A stretch of 64,000 bases of DNA from Natronosalvus rutilus (GTDB lineage Archaea > Halobacteriota > Halobacteria > Halobacteriales > Natrialbaceae). The notes beneath the pieces were generated by a model. The model was not told where the DNA came from. It saw only the letters and a list, made by a program, of their open reading frames with translations, and did not search any database. Position numbers and translations under genes: made by a program. This document shows positions 53,699-62,602 of this stretch, piece by piece. The stretch spans positions 3,019,451 through 3,083,450 of the forward strand of contig NZ_CP100355.1 of assembly GCF_024204665.1 (NCBI RefSeq). The letters run 5' to 3'. How positions within the stretch are numbered: the stretch's first letter is position 1; each line of letters begins with the position of its first letter.

Positions 53699-56509
53699 CT
53701 AGGTGCTCTGACCGACGACGACGTTCGAGTCGCTCGTTCCCGTAATCGCGACCCAGCCGTCGCCCGCGTCGACCTCGGCTGGGCCGAAGTCGTAGGTGTC
53801 GCTCAGCAGCAGTTCGTCGGGCGCCTCGACGAAGTACTCGACCGACGTCTCGGTGTCGGCGGCGGCCGTTCCGAAGTAGACGTATTGGACGCCTTCGCCC
53901 GCCTCGACGCGCTCGACGTCGTCGGAGTACTCGGTCAGGACGTCCCACTCGGCGGGAACGACGTCCCGGAGTTCAGCGTCCGCGCTCGGGTTCGCGGTCA
54001 GCTGGACGTGGTTGGTCTGCCCGCCCGTGAAGACGCTGGCGTCGTCCTCGCGGGTGCCGTCGACGAAGAAGCCGTCCTCGACGTCGACCGTGAGGTCGAG
54101 GTGGACCTGCACGTCGTCGCCGTTGACGCAGCCCGGCATGTTGACCAGTTTCGCGACGATGAACACCGTCTGCTCGCTCGCGTCGCGGCCGAACGAAACG
54201 GACGTCTCGGCCGATCCCTGGAGTCCCTGGGCCCGTCCGAGCACGTTCGGTTCGCCGTTGTCCGCCGGGTTCGCGGCGTCGTAGACGAACAGGTCGATGT
54301 GCGGGTCGCCCTTCGCCGCGCCCTTGTCGCCGCCCGAAAGGTGACTGATCTCGATGTTGGCGGTAACCGTACCCGGGCCGGCCTGCACGTACCCCGCCGC
54401 GGCGCGCTCGTCTTCAGGGACGTTCAGACCAACGACCTCGCTCGAGGTGCCCGACAGTTCGCGGGTAACGGCGTCGATGGCCGGGCCGGGGTTCACGCGG
54501 CCGTACCCCTCGAACGGGTCCCGCCCGCCGAAGTCGTACGTGGGTGCCTTTGCGCGGTGGTATGGCGCTGCGGTGAGCGCCGTCTCCGTCGCCGTGGCCA
54601 GCAGCACCTGCTTGAGGCGCATCACGTCGTCGAAGTCCGTCTCCGCGGGTTCGGGAAGTGCGATGCTCGAGGGCGCGTCCTCCTCCATCGCCTGGGCGAC
54701 TAGTCCGGCGGTACCGTTCGTATAGGGCGAAGCCATCGACGTGCCGGCCTTGCCGGTGTAACCCCGGATCGGCGGCTGTTCGTCCTCCGGCTGGTCCGCG
54801 ACGCCGGTGTCGGCCGCATTGGCCGTATCCGTCACGTACCCGCCCGGCGCGGTGGCGTCGGGCTTCATGTACGTGTCGTAGTCCTCCTCGTCGATGCCGC
54901 CGATGCCGCCGCTCGAGTACGCCGAAATGCCGTCGAGCGGGCCGGTCGCGACCACGGAGATGGCCTCGTCTGCAACGGCCGGTGAGCCGTTCCCGTTGAC
55001 CGGCGTCGCAGCGTTACCCGCCGCTGCGACCGTCAGTACGCCCGCGTCGGCGATCTCCTTGATTCGAGCTGGGATGCGGTCGAGCGTGCCCGCCGCCGCC
55101 CCCAGCGGCAGGCCGCCGACGTAGCCCCAGGACATGTTGACCGTGCGCATGTTGAACAGGTCGGCGAAGTCCGCGGCGTGCCGGCCCAGGTCCTCAGTCG
55201 GGCCCGAGAGGCCCTGCAGGCACACGAGACTCGCGTTCGGTGCGACACCGGAGTGGAAACCATCGTGTTCGCCGGTTCGATCGGCGGCGGTGGTGTCGGG
55301 ATCACAGAACGCTCCGGCGGCGACCGAGTCGACGTACGCAGCCGTCGCCAGTTCGCCTTCGGCCGTCCGGACGTAGACCGTGTAGGTTCCCGACTCCTCG
55401 GCCGGAGTTACGGCGGTCACGTTGTCCTGGACGCCCTCGTCGGTGTCGAGCGTGGTTCGCTCGAGCGTTTGTCCATCGGGCCCCTCAATCAGGACCTCGA
55501 TCAGTTCGCCGAACGCGGAACCGAAGACCCCCGTGCCGGCGTCGGCCTCGACCTCGTAGGCGAGGTAGTTGCCGGTCACCGCCGAGAGCGCGGTGCGAGG
55601 TTCGTCGGTCTGGACGGTATCCGGGTCGATTGCACTCGCCCGTCCGCTCCCGCCCATGATAGACGCGCAGTGAGTCCCGTGGCCGTTCTCGTCGCGCGGT
55701 CGCTCGTAAAAGCCGTAGTTCGACCCGGCGTCGTACCAGCCCACCGTCTTGGGGGTGTCGGCCGTCGGCGTCCCGTCGGTTCCCTCGAAGACGACGCTCG
55801 AGTCGTAGGTCGTTCGCTCGCCCTCGTAGGCGAAGTACGTGCCCGAAATCTCGTACTCCGAGAGCGTGTTGATGTACGCCTCGGCGACGAAACGGTATCG
55901 CTGGTCGGGCGTGACCGAGGTTCGAATCGTCTCGGGCATGCTGCCGGAGGCCGCTCGCGCGGCGGTCTCCCACTGGCCATCGACGTACTCGTCGATCCGG
56001 AACTCGAGATCGTTGGTGTTCTCGACGAACGGCGACCACGAGAGCGAGGCGTCCAGTTCTTCGACGCCGCTGGGTGTCGTGAACTCGTGGTAGGCCTCCT
56101 CGCCGGAGACGAACGTCCCAGGCCCCATCGTCCCCGAGAAGGACTCGGTGTCGCCGGTCTCGACGCGCTCGAGGTCGTTTTCGTCTGGTTTCGTGAGTTT
56201 TACCTGACCGTCCTCGATGAACGCCTGGACCCCGTTCCACGGCCCGAGGTCCGGATGCCGCGAGTCCAGGCCGGAATCGGTCAGTGCGATCGTCCGGTCG
56301 GTTCGACCGCGATATCCTCTATCCCAGGCGTGACGCGCCTCGAGCGCCCGCCAGTTGAGAAATCGTGGATCGATGTCGTCGGTCGCCCCAACGGTGGTCG
56401 TACTCGCCCCACCGGCCAGCGCCGCCCCCACGGCGACCCCGGTCGCTTTGACGAATGTTCGACGTGAGAACCCGGTTCCCCTCTGCTGATCTTCGTTACT
56501 CCCTGACAT
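53699..56509 (-). CDS. Tat-exported subtilisin-like serine protease (S8), copy B
   Basis: 936 aa. The Tat signal is SRRTFVKATGVAVGAALAGG. The triad is D78 (ALTDSGLDSRHPD), H277 (GHGTHCASIMGG) and S591 (GTSMASPYTNGTAG), with oxyanion N499. D and H are 199 residues apart and H and N 222 apart, so two extra domains are inserted there, at places different from copy A. No inhibitor propeptide is seen: the mature-like region begins at once (IDPRFLNWRALEARHAWD). Beyond the catalytic core lies a beta-rich domain and the shared C-terminal module. The gene is 93 bp upstream of copy A and may be co-transcribed with it. Confidence 0.88.
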   Translation of the reverse strand: MSGSNEDQQRGTGFSRRTFVKATGVAVGAALAGGASTTTVGATDDIDPRFLNWRALEARHAWDRGYRGRTDRTIALTDSGLDSRHPDLGPWNGVQAFIEDGQVKLTKPDENDLERVETGDTESFSGTMGPGTFVSGEEAYHEFTTPSGVEELDASLSWSPFVENTNDLEFRIDEYVDGQWETAARAASGSMPETIRTSVTPDQRYRFVAEAYINTLSEYEISGTYFAYEGERTTYDSSVVFEGTDGTPTADTPKTVGWYDAGSNYGFYERPRDENGHGTHCASIMGGSGRASAIDPDTVQTDEPRTALSAVTGNYLAYEVEADAGTGVFGSAFGELIEVLIEGPDGQTLERTTLDTDEGVQDNVTAVTPAEESGTYTVYVRTAEGELATAAYVDSVAAGAFCDPDTTAADRTGEHDGFHSGVAPNASLVCLQGLSGPTEDLGRHAADFADLFNMRTVNMSWGYVGGLPLGAAAGTLDRIPARIKEIADAGVLTVAAAGNAATPVNGNGSPAVADEAISVVATGPLDGISAYSSGGIGGIDEEDYDTYMKPDATAPGGYVTDTANAADTGVADQPEDEQPPIRGYTGKAGTSMASPYTNGTAGLVAQAMEEDAPSSIALPEPAETDFDDVMRLKQVLLATATETALTAAPYHRAKAPTYDFGGRDPFEGYGRVNPGPAIDAVTRELSGTSSEVVGLNVPEDERAAAGYVQAGPGTVTANIEISHLSGGDKGAAKGDPHIDLFVYDAANPADNGEPNVLGRAQGLQGSAETSVSFGRDASEQTVFIVAKLVNMPGCVNGDDVQVHLDLTVDVEDGFFVDGTREDDASVFTGGQTNHVQLTANPSADAELRDVVPAEWDVLTEYSDDVERVEAGEGVQYVYFGTAAADTETSVEYFVEAPDELLLSDTYDFGPAEVDAGDGWVAITGTSDSNVVVGQST

Positions 56510-56842
56510 GGGATGTGAACGCGTATTCCAACGTCATTGATAACATAAACGGTTGTGACAAACCGATCCAAATGAGGCTACATATTTGTGGACAGTGTGA
56601 ATCGGACAAGATTTTCTGTTGATACTCACAGCCTTCGACGAAGTATCGAGCCTCGAGAATCGTGCTCGAATCCGGTATCGGTCGTTCAAAGGCGTTCAGG
56701 TCTGCCTCGAGAGCGATTCAGTATCGAACGACACTATACAATGTATAGTTAGAGCCAGATACGCACAATTCAGAGACTACCACCGGCCGCAACCGATCGG
56801 CAGTATTTTGTCCGGCCCGCCACGAGTACGACCCAGAGAACC
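56510..56842. other. Divergent intergenic region, protease B to PHP gene
   Basis: About 330 bp with no gene. It holds a 17-bp palindrome at 56733-56749 (listed separately) and two TCGAG-rich stretches near 56640-56720. AT-rich patches near 56580-56615 are likely promoter elements for the protease genes. Confidence 0.45.
56733..56749. promoter_or_regulatory. 17-bp perfect palindrome upstream of the PHP gene, possible operator
   Basis: ACTATACA-A-TGTATAGT is a perfect 8-1-8 dyad, AT-rich in a GC-rich context, about 94 bp before the PHP start and 225 bp before protease B. Its form suits a dimeric helix-turn-helix regulator. Its identity is unknown. Confidence 0.5.
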
Positions 56843-57529
56843 GTGTTGTCGGTCGAACTCCACGTCCACTCGTCGCTCTCGTACGACGGCCGCGACCCGG
56901 TCGAGTTCATTCTCGAGCAGGCCTCGGCCGTCGGCCTCGACGCCATCGCGATCACCGATCACGACGAAATCGCCGCGAGCCTCGAGGCCGTCGAACGGGC
57001 CCCGAACTACGGCCTCGTAGGCATTCCAGGCATGGAGATCTCGAGCAAAGCGGGCCACGTGCTCGGCTTCGGCATCTCCGAGGCCGTTCCGCCGGGGCTC
57101 TCCTACAAATCCACCCTCGAGGCGATCCGCGAGCAGGGCGGCATCGCCGTCGTCCCCCACCCGTTCCAGGAATCCCGGCACGGGGTGATGGCCCGCGTGT
57201 CGCGCGCCGACCTCGCACAGGCAGACGCGATCGAGGTGTACAACTCCCGACTGCTGACCGGGCGGGCGAACCGCCAGGCCGAACGCTTCGCGCGCGCTCG
57301 AAACCTGCCGATGACCGCCGGGAGCGACGCCCACATTGGTGAGATGGTCGGCCAGGCAGTCACCCGCGTCGACACCGACGACCGTTCGGCCGACGGGATC
57401 CTCGAGGCCATCGCCGACGGACGGACGACGATCGAGGGGAAGCGAACACCCTGGCACATCAGCTTCCGGCAGGCCGCCGGCGGCGTCAAGCGCCGGATCA
57501 AGGGTGGCGTCTTCCAGCTGTTTCGATGA
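56843..57529 (+). CDS. PHP-domain phosphoesterase
   Basis: 228 aa from a GTG. The PHP metal site is complete. H7 and H9 lie in ELHVHSSLSYDG, and AITDHDEIAAS follows. Further motifs are PGMEISSKAGHVLGFG, VVPHPFQESRHGV and AGSDAHIGEMVG. PHP proteins are metal phosphoesterases, including histidinol phosphatase, RNase AM-type nucleases and the phosphatase of cyclic phosphate processing. This short form has only the PHP core. It overlaps the asparagine-synthase-like gene by 4 nt, so the two products are made together. Confidence 0.88.
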   Translation: MLSVELHVHSSLSYDGRDPVEFILEQASAVGLDAIAITDHDEIAASLEAVERAPNYGLVGIPGMEISSKAGHVLGFGISEAVPPGLSYKSTLEAIREQGGIAVVPHPFQESRHGVMARVSRADLAQADAIEVYNSRLLTGRANRQAERFARARNLPMTAGSDAHIGEMVGQAVTRVDTDDRSADGILEAIADGRTTIEGKRTPWHISFRQAAGGVKRRIKGGVFQLFR

Positions 57530-58686
57530 CGGACTTCGATTCCCGTGGCGATACCGAAGGACGCCCTCTCCGGGGCGCCTCGAGTACCCTCGTCCGCGAC
57601 GCCCTCGAGACGTGCGACCCCTTCCCCGGAACCGCGGGCTTCGCCGGCTGGATCGACGGCGCGCTCGTGCGTGACGTCCTCGGGCGCGTTCCACTGTTCG
57701 TCGAGGAACCAGTCCTCGAGGGAGACGTCTCGTTGGCCCCCGACCGGGTGGCGTTTTCGCCCATTCCCCTGGCGGAGCCAGCGCTCGTTCCCGCGGGCTC
57801 CCGCCTGGGACCGGCGGGGCTCGAACAGGTCTGGTCCATTCCCGAAATCGACGTCTTGGAACCGGAAGCCAGCGGAGGCGACGATGCCACCGCCATCGAC
57901 GCCGTCGACGATGCCATCACCACCGCTATCGACGCCGTCGACGTACAGAACGTCGCCGTCGCCTTCTCCGGCGGGGTCGACTCGGCGCTCGTCGCCGAGT
58001 TGCTCGACGCGCCACTTTACGTCGTCGGCTTCCAGGGCTGTCACGACGTCGAAGCCGCCCGTACGGCTGCCGAGGCGATGGGACGAGACCTGACCGTCGT
58101 CTCCCTCGAGCCGAGCGACCTCGAACGCGCGACTCCCGCGGTCGCCCGCGCTATCGGGCGAACGAACGCCATGGACGTTCAGATCGCCCTGCCATTGTAC
58201 CTCGTGGCCGAACGAATCGCCGCGGACGGCTTCGACGCGATGGCCGTCGGCCAGGGGGCCGACGAACTCTTCGGCGGCTACGAGAAGGTCGTCCACCTCG
58301 ATCACCGGGTCGAGTCCGAGACGGTCCGCGGTGCGGTTCAAGAACAGATCGAGACGCTCTCGGAACAGCTACCGCGGGACGTCCTGGCCGTCGAAGCCGC
58401 CGGCGTCGAACCCGTCGCGCCGCTGCTCCACGACGCCGTCGTCGAGGCGGCGCTTGCGCTCCCCCCGCACTTGCTCGCCGACGAGGACGAACGAAAGCGC
58501 GCGCTTCGGGCGGTCGCGAGCCGATACCTGCCCGACTCCGTTGCCCGTCGAGAGAAGAAAGCCGTCCAGTACGGCAGCCTCGTCGCTCGCGAACTCGACC
58601 GTCTCGCTCGTCAGGCCGGCTACAAGCGACGGATGGACGACCACGTCACGACGTACGTGGAGTCGCTGTGCTCGAGCGATAACTGA
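57526..58686 (+). CDS. Asparagine-synthase-like ATP pyrophosphatase without a glutaminase domain
   Basis: 386 aa. The ATP site FSGGVDSALVAEL begins near S148, and the synthetase signature GQGADELFGGYEK and RREKKAVQYGSL are present. The N-terminal 130 residues are not a class-II glutaminase: there is no Cys2 after the start Met. Therefore it should use free ammonia or do another AMP-forming ligation. AsnB-like proteins of this type are usually annotated as asparagine synthase C-terminal domain proteins. It is translationally coupled to the PHP gene, which hints at a shared pathway. Confidence 0.82.
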   Translation: MTDFDSRGDTEGRPLRGASSTLVRDALETCDPFPGTAGFAGWIDGALVRDVLGRVPLFVEEPVLEGDVSLAPDRVAFSPIPLAEPALVPAGSRLGPAGLEQVWSIPEIDVLEPEASGGDDATAIDAVDDAITTAIDAVDVQNVAVAFSGGVDSALVAELLDAPLYVVGFQGCHDVEAARTAAEAMGRDLTVVSLEPSDLERATPAVARAIGRTNAMDVQIALPLYLVAERIAADGFDAMAVGQGADELFGGYEKVVHLDHRVESETVRGAVQEQIETLSEQLPRDVLAVEAAGVEPVAPLLHDAVVEAALALPPHLLADEDERKRALRAVASRYLPDSVARREKKAVQYGSLVARELDRLARQAGYKRRMDDHVTTYVESLCSSDN

Positions 58687-58736
58687 TCGATAGAATGGCC
58701 GCGCAGAACGGGCGGTCGACGACTCGAGGTGCGGGC

Positions 58737-58865
58737 TCAGGTCCAGTCTCCGAGACAGCGCGAGGAACAGAAGTGCAGGTCGACCGTCTCCGATGGCTCG
58801 CTCTCGAGGTGCGTCTTGAGCGTGTACGCGACCGAGTCGTTCGTGGCACAGTTATCGCATTCCAT
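58737..58865 (-). CDS. 42-aa zinc-binding microprotein
   Basis: Minus-strand frame beginning MECDNCATNDSVAYTLKTH and ending in CSSRCLGDWT. Two cysteine pairs, CDNC and CSSRC, suggest one treble-clef or ribbon-like zinc site. I chose the ATG at 58865, because the longer frame has no homology character. I recall similar small haloarchaeal proteins, but no function. Confidence 0.72.
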   Translation of the reverse strand: MECDNCATNDSVAYTLKTHLESEPSETVDLHFCSSRCLGDWT

Positions 58866-59089
58866 ACGAGGTATATCGAGACCCCCTACCCTTACTATGG
58901 GGTCGTTAACGCCCCTCGAGCGGCGGAAATCCCTCGTTTCAGGAGAGTCAAGGCGGGCCTGAAGGGGACGCGATTTGCGCGAGTGCTCGAGGAACATTCG
59001 GACTCGAACGCGAGCACGCCGGGGACAATAACTCGTCCGGCCCCCGGCGTATCGAAACCCTTACTCCCCAATGCCCGTAGTGGTCGCAT

Positions 59090-59368
59090 ATGACCGAGGA
59101 CGCCGTCACCCCCGAGGCTGTCCGCCACGTCGCGGCGCTGGCCCGGGTCGATCTCGAGGACGATGAGGTCGACCAGTTCACCGAGCAGTTCGCCGACATC
59201 CTGGCCGCCTTCGAGACGCTCGATTCGGTTCCGGACGTCGACACCGACGCCGACCTGACGAACGTCATGCGCGCCGACGAGGTCCGGGAGAGCCTCGAGA
59301 CGGACGCGGCGCTCCGGAACGCGCCGGACAGCGAAGACGACTACTTCAAGGGGCCGAACGTCTCCTGA
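59090..59368 (+). CDS. gatC: Aspartyl/glutamyl-tRNA amidotransferase subunit C
   Basis: 92 aa. EDAVTPEAVRHVAALARVDLEDDE and the C-terminal AALRNAPDSEDDYFKGPNVS fit GatC. The small subunit wraps around GatA and links it to GatB. The gene is 6 bp before gatA, so they are co-transcribed. gatB is not within the window. Confidence 0.94.
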   Translation: MTEDAVTPEAVRHVAALARVDLEDDEVDQFTEQFADILAAFETLDSVPDVDTDADLTNVMRADEVRESLETDAALRNAPDSEDDYFKGPNVS

Positions 59369-59374
59369 TCAGCC

Positions 59375-60649
59375 ATGAGCGAGGACATCTTCATCACCGA
59401 GGCGACCATCGACGGGGCCGACGACGGGCCGCTGGCCGGCCAGTCGGTCGCGGTCAAGGACAACATCTCCACGGCGGACGTGCGAACCACCTGCGGGTCG
59501 AGGATGCTCGAGGAGTACGTACCGCCGTACGACGCCACGGTCGTCGACCGTATCTCCGAGGCGGGCGCCACCATCGTCGGCAAGGCGAACATGGACGAGT
59601 TCGGCATGGGAACCACCACCGAAACCTCCCACTTCGGCCCGACGGACAACCCCGCCGCACCGGGACACGTCCCCGGTGGCTCCTCCGGTGGCTCCGCCGC
59701 GGCCGTCGCGGCCGGCGAGGCCGACCTCGCGCTGGGTTCGGACACCGGCGGGTCGATCCGCTGTCCCGCCGCGTTCTGCGGCGTCGTCGGCATCAAGCCG
59801 ACCTACGGGCTCGTTTCCCGATATGGCCTCGTCGCCTATGCCAACAGCCTCGAGCAGATCGGTCCGCTGGCGGCCACCACGGAAGGGGCTGCGGCCCTCC
59901 TCGACGTCGTCGCCGGGCCCGACGAGTACGATGGGACGACCCGCGAGGACCCCAACGCCGACCGCGGATCGTACGCCGAAGCGGCCGACGGCGACGTCGA
60001 CGGCCTCACCATCGGTATCCCTACGGAACTGCTCGAGGGCGCCGACGAGGGCGTCGTCGAGACCTTCTGGGACGCCATCGGCACGCTCGAGGACCAGGGA
60101 GCGACCACCCACGAGGTCAGTCTCCCCTCCGTCGAACACGCCGTCGAGGCGTACTACGTGATCGCGATGTCCGAAGCGTCCTCGAACCTGGCGCGCTTCG
60201 ACGGCGTCCGGTACGGCCACTCGGGAGGCTACGAAGGCAACTGGAACGAGTCGTTCTCGCAGGCGCGCGCGGAAGGATTCGGCCCCGAGGTCAAACGCCG
60301 CATCCTCCTCGGCACCTACGCGCTCTCGGCGGGTTACCACGACAAGTACTACAAGAAGGCTCAGGACGCCCGCGCGTGGGTCAAACAGGACTTCGACGCG
60401 GCGCTCGAGGAGGCCGACGTGCTCGCCTCGCCGACGATGCCGGTCACGCCGTTCGAACTCGGCGAGAGCCTCGACGACCCGCTGCAGATGTATCTGGCCG
60501 ACGCGAACACGGTCCCGGTCAACCTGGCGGACCTTCCGGCGATTTCGGCACCCGCCGGTGAAACCGACGGCCTCCCAGTGGGCATCCAGTTCGTCGGCCC
60601 CGCCTTCGGCGAGCGCCGCCTCGTCCGTGCGGCGAGCGCGCTCGAGTAG
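59375..60649 (+). CDS. gatA: Aspartyl/glutamyl-tRNA amidotransferase subunit A
   Basis: 424 aa. The amidase-signature triad Ser-cisSer-Lys is in VAVKDNISTADV (Lys), and in PGGSSGGSAAAVAAGEADLAL with the following SDTGGSIRCPAAF. GatA makes ammonia from glutamine, which GatB uses to convert Glu-tRNA(Gln) to Gln-tRNA(Gln), or the Asp equivalent. It is shorter than bacterial GatA (about 485 aa), which is normal for haloarchaea. Confidence 0.97.
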   Translation: MSEDIFITEATIDGADDGPLAGQSVAVKDNISTADVRTTCGSRMLEEYVPPYDATVVDRISEAGATIVGKANMDEFGMGTTTETSHFGPTDNPAAPGHVPGGSSGGSAAAVAAGEADLALGSDTGGSIRCPAAFCGVVGIKPTYGLVSRYGLVAYANSLEQIGPLAATTEGAAALLDVVAGPDEYDGTTREDPNADRGSYAEAADGDVDGLTIGIPTELLEGADEGVVETFWDAIGTLEDQGATTHEVSLPSVEHAVEAYYVIAMSEASSNLARFDGVRYGHSGGYEGNWNESFSQARAEGFGPEVKRRILLGTYALSAGYHDKYYKKAQDARAWVKQDFDAALEEADVLASPTMPVTPFELGESLDDPLQMYLADANTVPVNLADLPAISAPAGETDGLPVGIQFVGPAFGERRLVRAASALE

Positions 60650-60714
60650 CGCTCTACGTAGATTTATATACTAGATTCACGAATCGTGACATGAGCGTAT
60701 AGCGGAAGGCATCT

Positions 60715-61143
60715 ATGAAGATTATACCGGATCTGGAAGTCGAGTTTGAGGAAATCGAGTTCGACGAGTTCTCTCGCGCCTGCGACCTCGTCGAGGAGTA
60801 CTTCGGCGAGGCGATTGACGACGTTGCCCTCCACGCGCCGGTCTCGCGACGCCAGCTCGTCGCCGTGCTCGCACGCGCCCAGCTCTCGGGCCGCCAGCTG
60901 GCGATCGACCGGCTGACCGACGAAGGCGAGATGGTCTACCAGTCGAACGACGAGACGCTCCTCTGGCTCGACGGCGACTTCTGGCTCGACATGCGCGGAC
61001 TTCACCACCTCAGCCCCGACGAAGGACGGGCAGCGCGCGAGGTCCACCGCCGCCTCATCGAGGCCATCGACGGCGACGTTCCTTACTACAACCGCGAGCG
61101 AGATCCGTTCGTACTGATCGAACGGCGTCCCGACGGCGTTTGA
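60715..61143 (+). CDS. Conserved haloarchaeal protein of unknown function
   Basis: 142 aa. It has an N-terminal acidic strand (MKIIPDLEVEFEEIEFDEF). A helical part follows with VALHAPVSRRQLVAVLARAQL and QLAIDRLTDEGEMVYQS, whose layout resembles a helix-turn-helix followed by a wing, and the C terminus is basic. A TTTATATACT TATA element lies 45-50 bp upstream, and GGAAGG stands 6 nt before the ATG as a possible ribosome-binding site. No certain function. Confidence 0.7.
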   Translation: MKIIPDLEVEFEEIEFDEFSRACDLVEEYFGEAIDDVALHAPVSRRQLVAVLARAQLSGRQLAIDRLTDEGEMVYQSNDETLLWLDGDFWLDMRGLHHLSPDEGRAAREVHRRLIEAIDGDVPYYNRERDPFVLIERRPDGV

Positions 61144-61200
61144 AACCGATCCGATTTCTGGGCGAAAATCAGCGAACCGCGAAACGCGAACTGCGAGCCG

Positions 61201-61608
61201 TCACTCCTGGTAGGCCAGGTTCATGATCCACTGGGAGAAGGCGTCGCTATTGGGATCGACCTCCTCCTCTCCGATGAACGGCGAGAGCATGTCGCCGGCC
61301 ATCAGCAGGGTGAAATCGAGGTCTCGAGCCGTCGGCGAAATGTAGTAGGTGTTGTGTCCGTTGTAGACGGTCTCCTCGCGGTCGACGAGGTCCTTTTCCA
61401 CCAGCGACTCGACGATCCGACTTCCCTTACGCGAGGAGACGCCGAGTTCCTTCCAGAAGTCGCTCTGGTGGATCCCGCTCGTCTGGCGGACGAGTTCGAG
61501 ACCCGCGAACTCGTCTTCTGACAGCTCCGCTTCGGCGGCCGAGACGCTCATCGCGACTCCCCTCCGACCGTACCAATCGGTCCTGGTTCCGGCGCGTTCA
61601 TACTCCAT
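61201..61608 (-). CDS. Winged-helix transcription regulator
   Basis: 135 aa. The winged helix spans about residues 28-80: LSEDEFAGLELVRQTSGIHQ, SDFWKELGVSSRKGSRIVES, LVEKDLVDREETVYNGHNTY. It is followed by a C-terminal part (FTLLMAGDMLSPFIGEEEVD and FSQWIMNLAYQE) that I recall as highly similar among haloarchaea. I chose the ATG at 61608, because a TTTAAGCGG element stands about 20-25 bp upstream on the minus strand; ATG 61551 is an alternative. Target genes are unknown. Confidence 0.78.
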   Translation of the reverse strand: MEYERAGTRTDWYGRRGVAMSVSAAEAELSEDEFAGLELVRQTSGIHQSDFWKELGVSSRKGSRIVESLVEKDLVDREETVYNGHNTYYISPTARDLDFTLLMAGDMLSPFIGEEEVDPNSDAFSQWIMNLAYQE

Positions 61609-61626
61609 CCACCGGTCGCAAGCCGC

Positions 61627-62502
61627 TTAAATGTGCCCTTCGCGGTCGGTCAGGTTTGTGGCCAGCGCCTCGAGTGGGCGCTCCAGGCGACCCCCGGCGT
61701 CGACCTCGACGTCCCGATACGGCGTTCGACACGGCGGACCGTCGGCGAACGCGTACCCTCGCCGGTCCCCGAGGACGATCAGCGACGACGATCGCGTGCC
61801 GTACCCGTCCCCGTGGACGCAGACGCCGTACTCGTGATCGCCGAGGACGGTCCGGGCCCGCCCGAGCCACTCGAGCGCCGGCGTGCGGATCGGGTCTGCG
61901 TCCGAAGACTGGACGCCGTCGTTCAGGGAGGTCTCGTCAGCGTCGGAGACCAGACCGGCAACCGCGCCGGAGAGCTCCCGCTGTACGCGGCGGGCGTTCT
62001 CGGCCTGGGTCGTCGCGGCGTCCGCACGTCCGTGTGGAATCTCGAACGTCTCGTCGAAGCCAACGTTGACGACGACGTGGATCCCTGGCTCGAGCGTCGT
62101 CGTCCGCAGCCTGCCGTCCCACTCCAGGACGAAGGCGTCGTCGCGGTCGGCCACCACGAGACTGAAGCCCGCGAACTCCACGGCGTCGACGGCCTCCGCC
62201 ACGAACGTCCGGGCCTCGTGCGCGGAGGGCCGTGAGAGCGCGTCGGCGACGAGGCGGCCGCGAGAGCGCTCGCCCGCGAGATCGGCGTCGGTCCACCGGT
62301 TCGTAATTCCCACGAACAGGTCGTGGTCGTTGAACCCGATCCAGGTACCGCCGGCCTCGGCGTCACGCGGGGCGACGACGAGGGGGTCGGTCGCGTACAG
62401 ATCCGGGGAGTCGCTCGGTCGCTCGAGGCCCTCGTCGCGGTTGGCGGCGACGACGACCGGCGCTTCCTCGAACACCTGCCAGGCGAGCGTCAGGGTGCAC
62501 AC
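61627..62502 (-). CDS. NRDE (TANGO2-like) family protein
   Basis: 291 aa. The family motif VVAANRDEGLERPSD stands near the N terminus, after MCTLTLAWQ, where Cys2 could act as an N-terminal nucleophile. GTWIGFNDHDLFVGITNRWT and DREGHI at the end complete the domain. Members occur from bacteria to humans (TANGO2). Heme or lipid handling has been proposed for them, but the molecular role is unsettled. It ends 18 bp before the regulator gene on the same strand. Confidence 0.88.
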   Translation of the reverse strand: MCTLTLAWQVFEEAPVVVAANRDEGLERPSDSPDLYATDPLVVAPRDAEAGGTWIGFNDHDLFVGITNRWTDADLAGERSRGRLVADALSRPSAHEARTFVAEAVDAVEFAGFSLVVADRDDAFVLEWDGRLRTTTLEPGIHVVVNVGFDETFEIPHGRADAATTQAENARRVQRELSGAVAGLVSDADETSLNDGVQSSDADPIRTPALEWLGRARTVLGDHEYGVCVHGDGYGTRSSSLIVLGDRRGYAFADGPPCRTPYRDVEVDAGGRLERPLEALATNLTDREGHI

Positions 62503-62602
62503 GCTGAAAAGGACGGGCGCGACGCCCTTAGCGCTTTAGCAGACCGCACTGACCGCTCGGCATTTCATCGGTCACTCGAGATATCGACGCCCGTTCGGCA
62601 CC

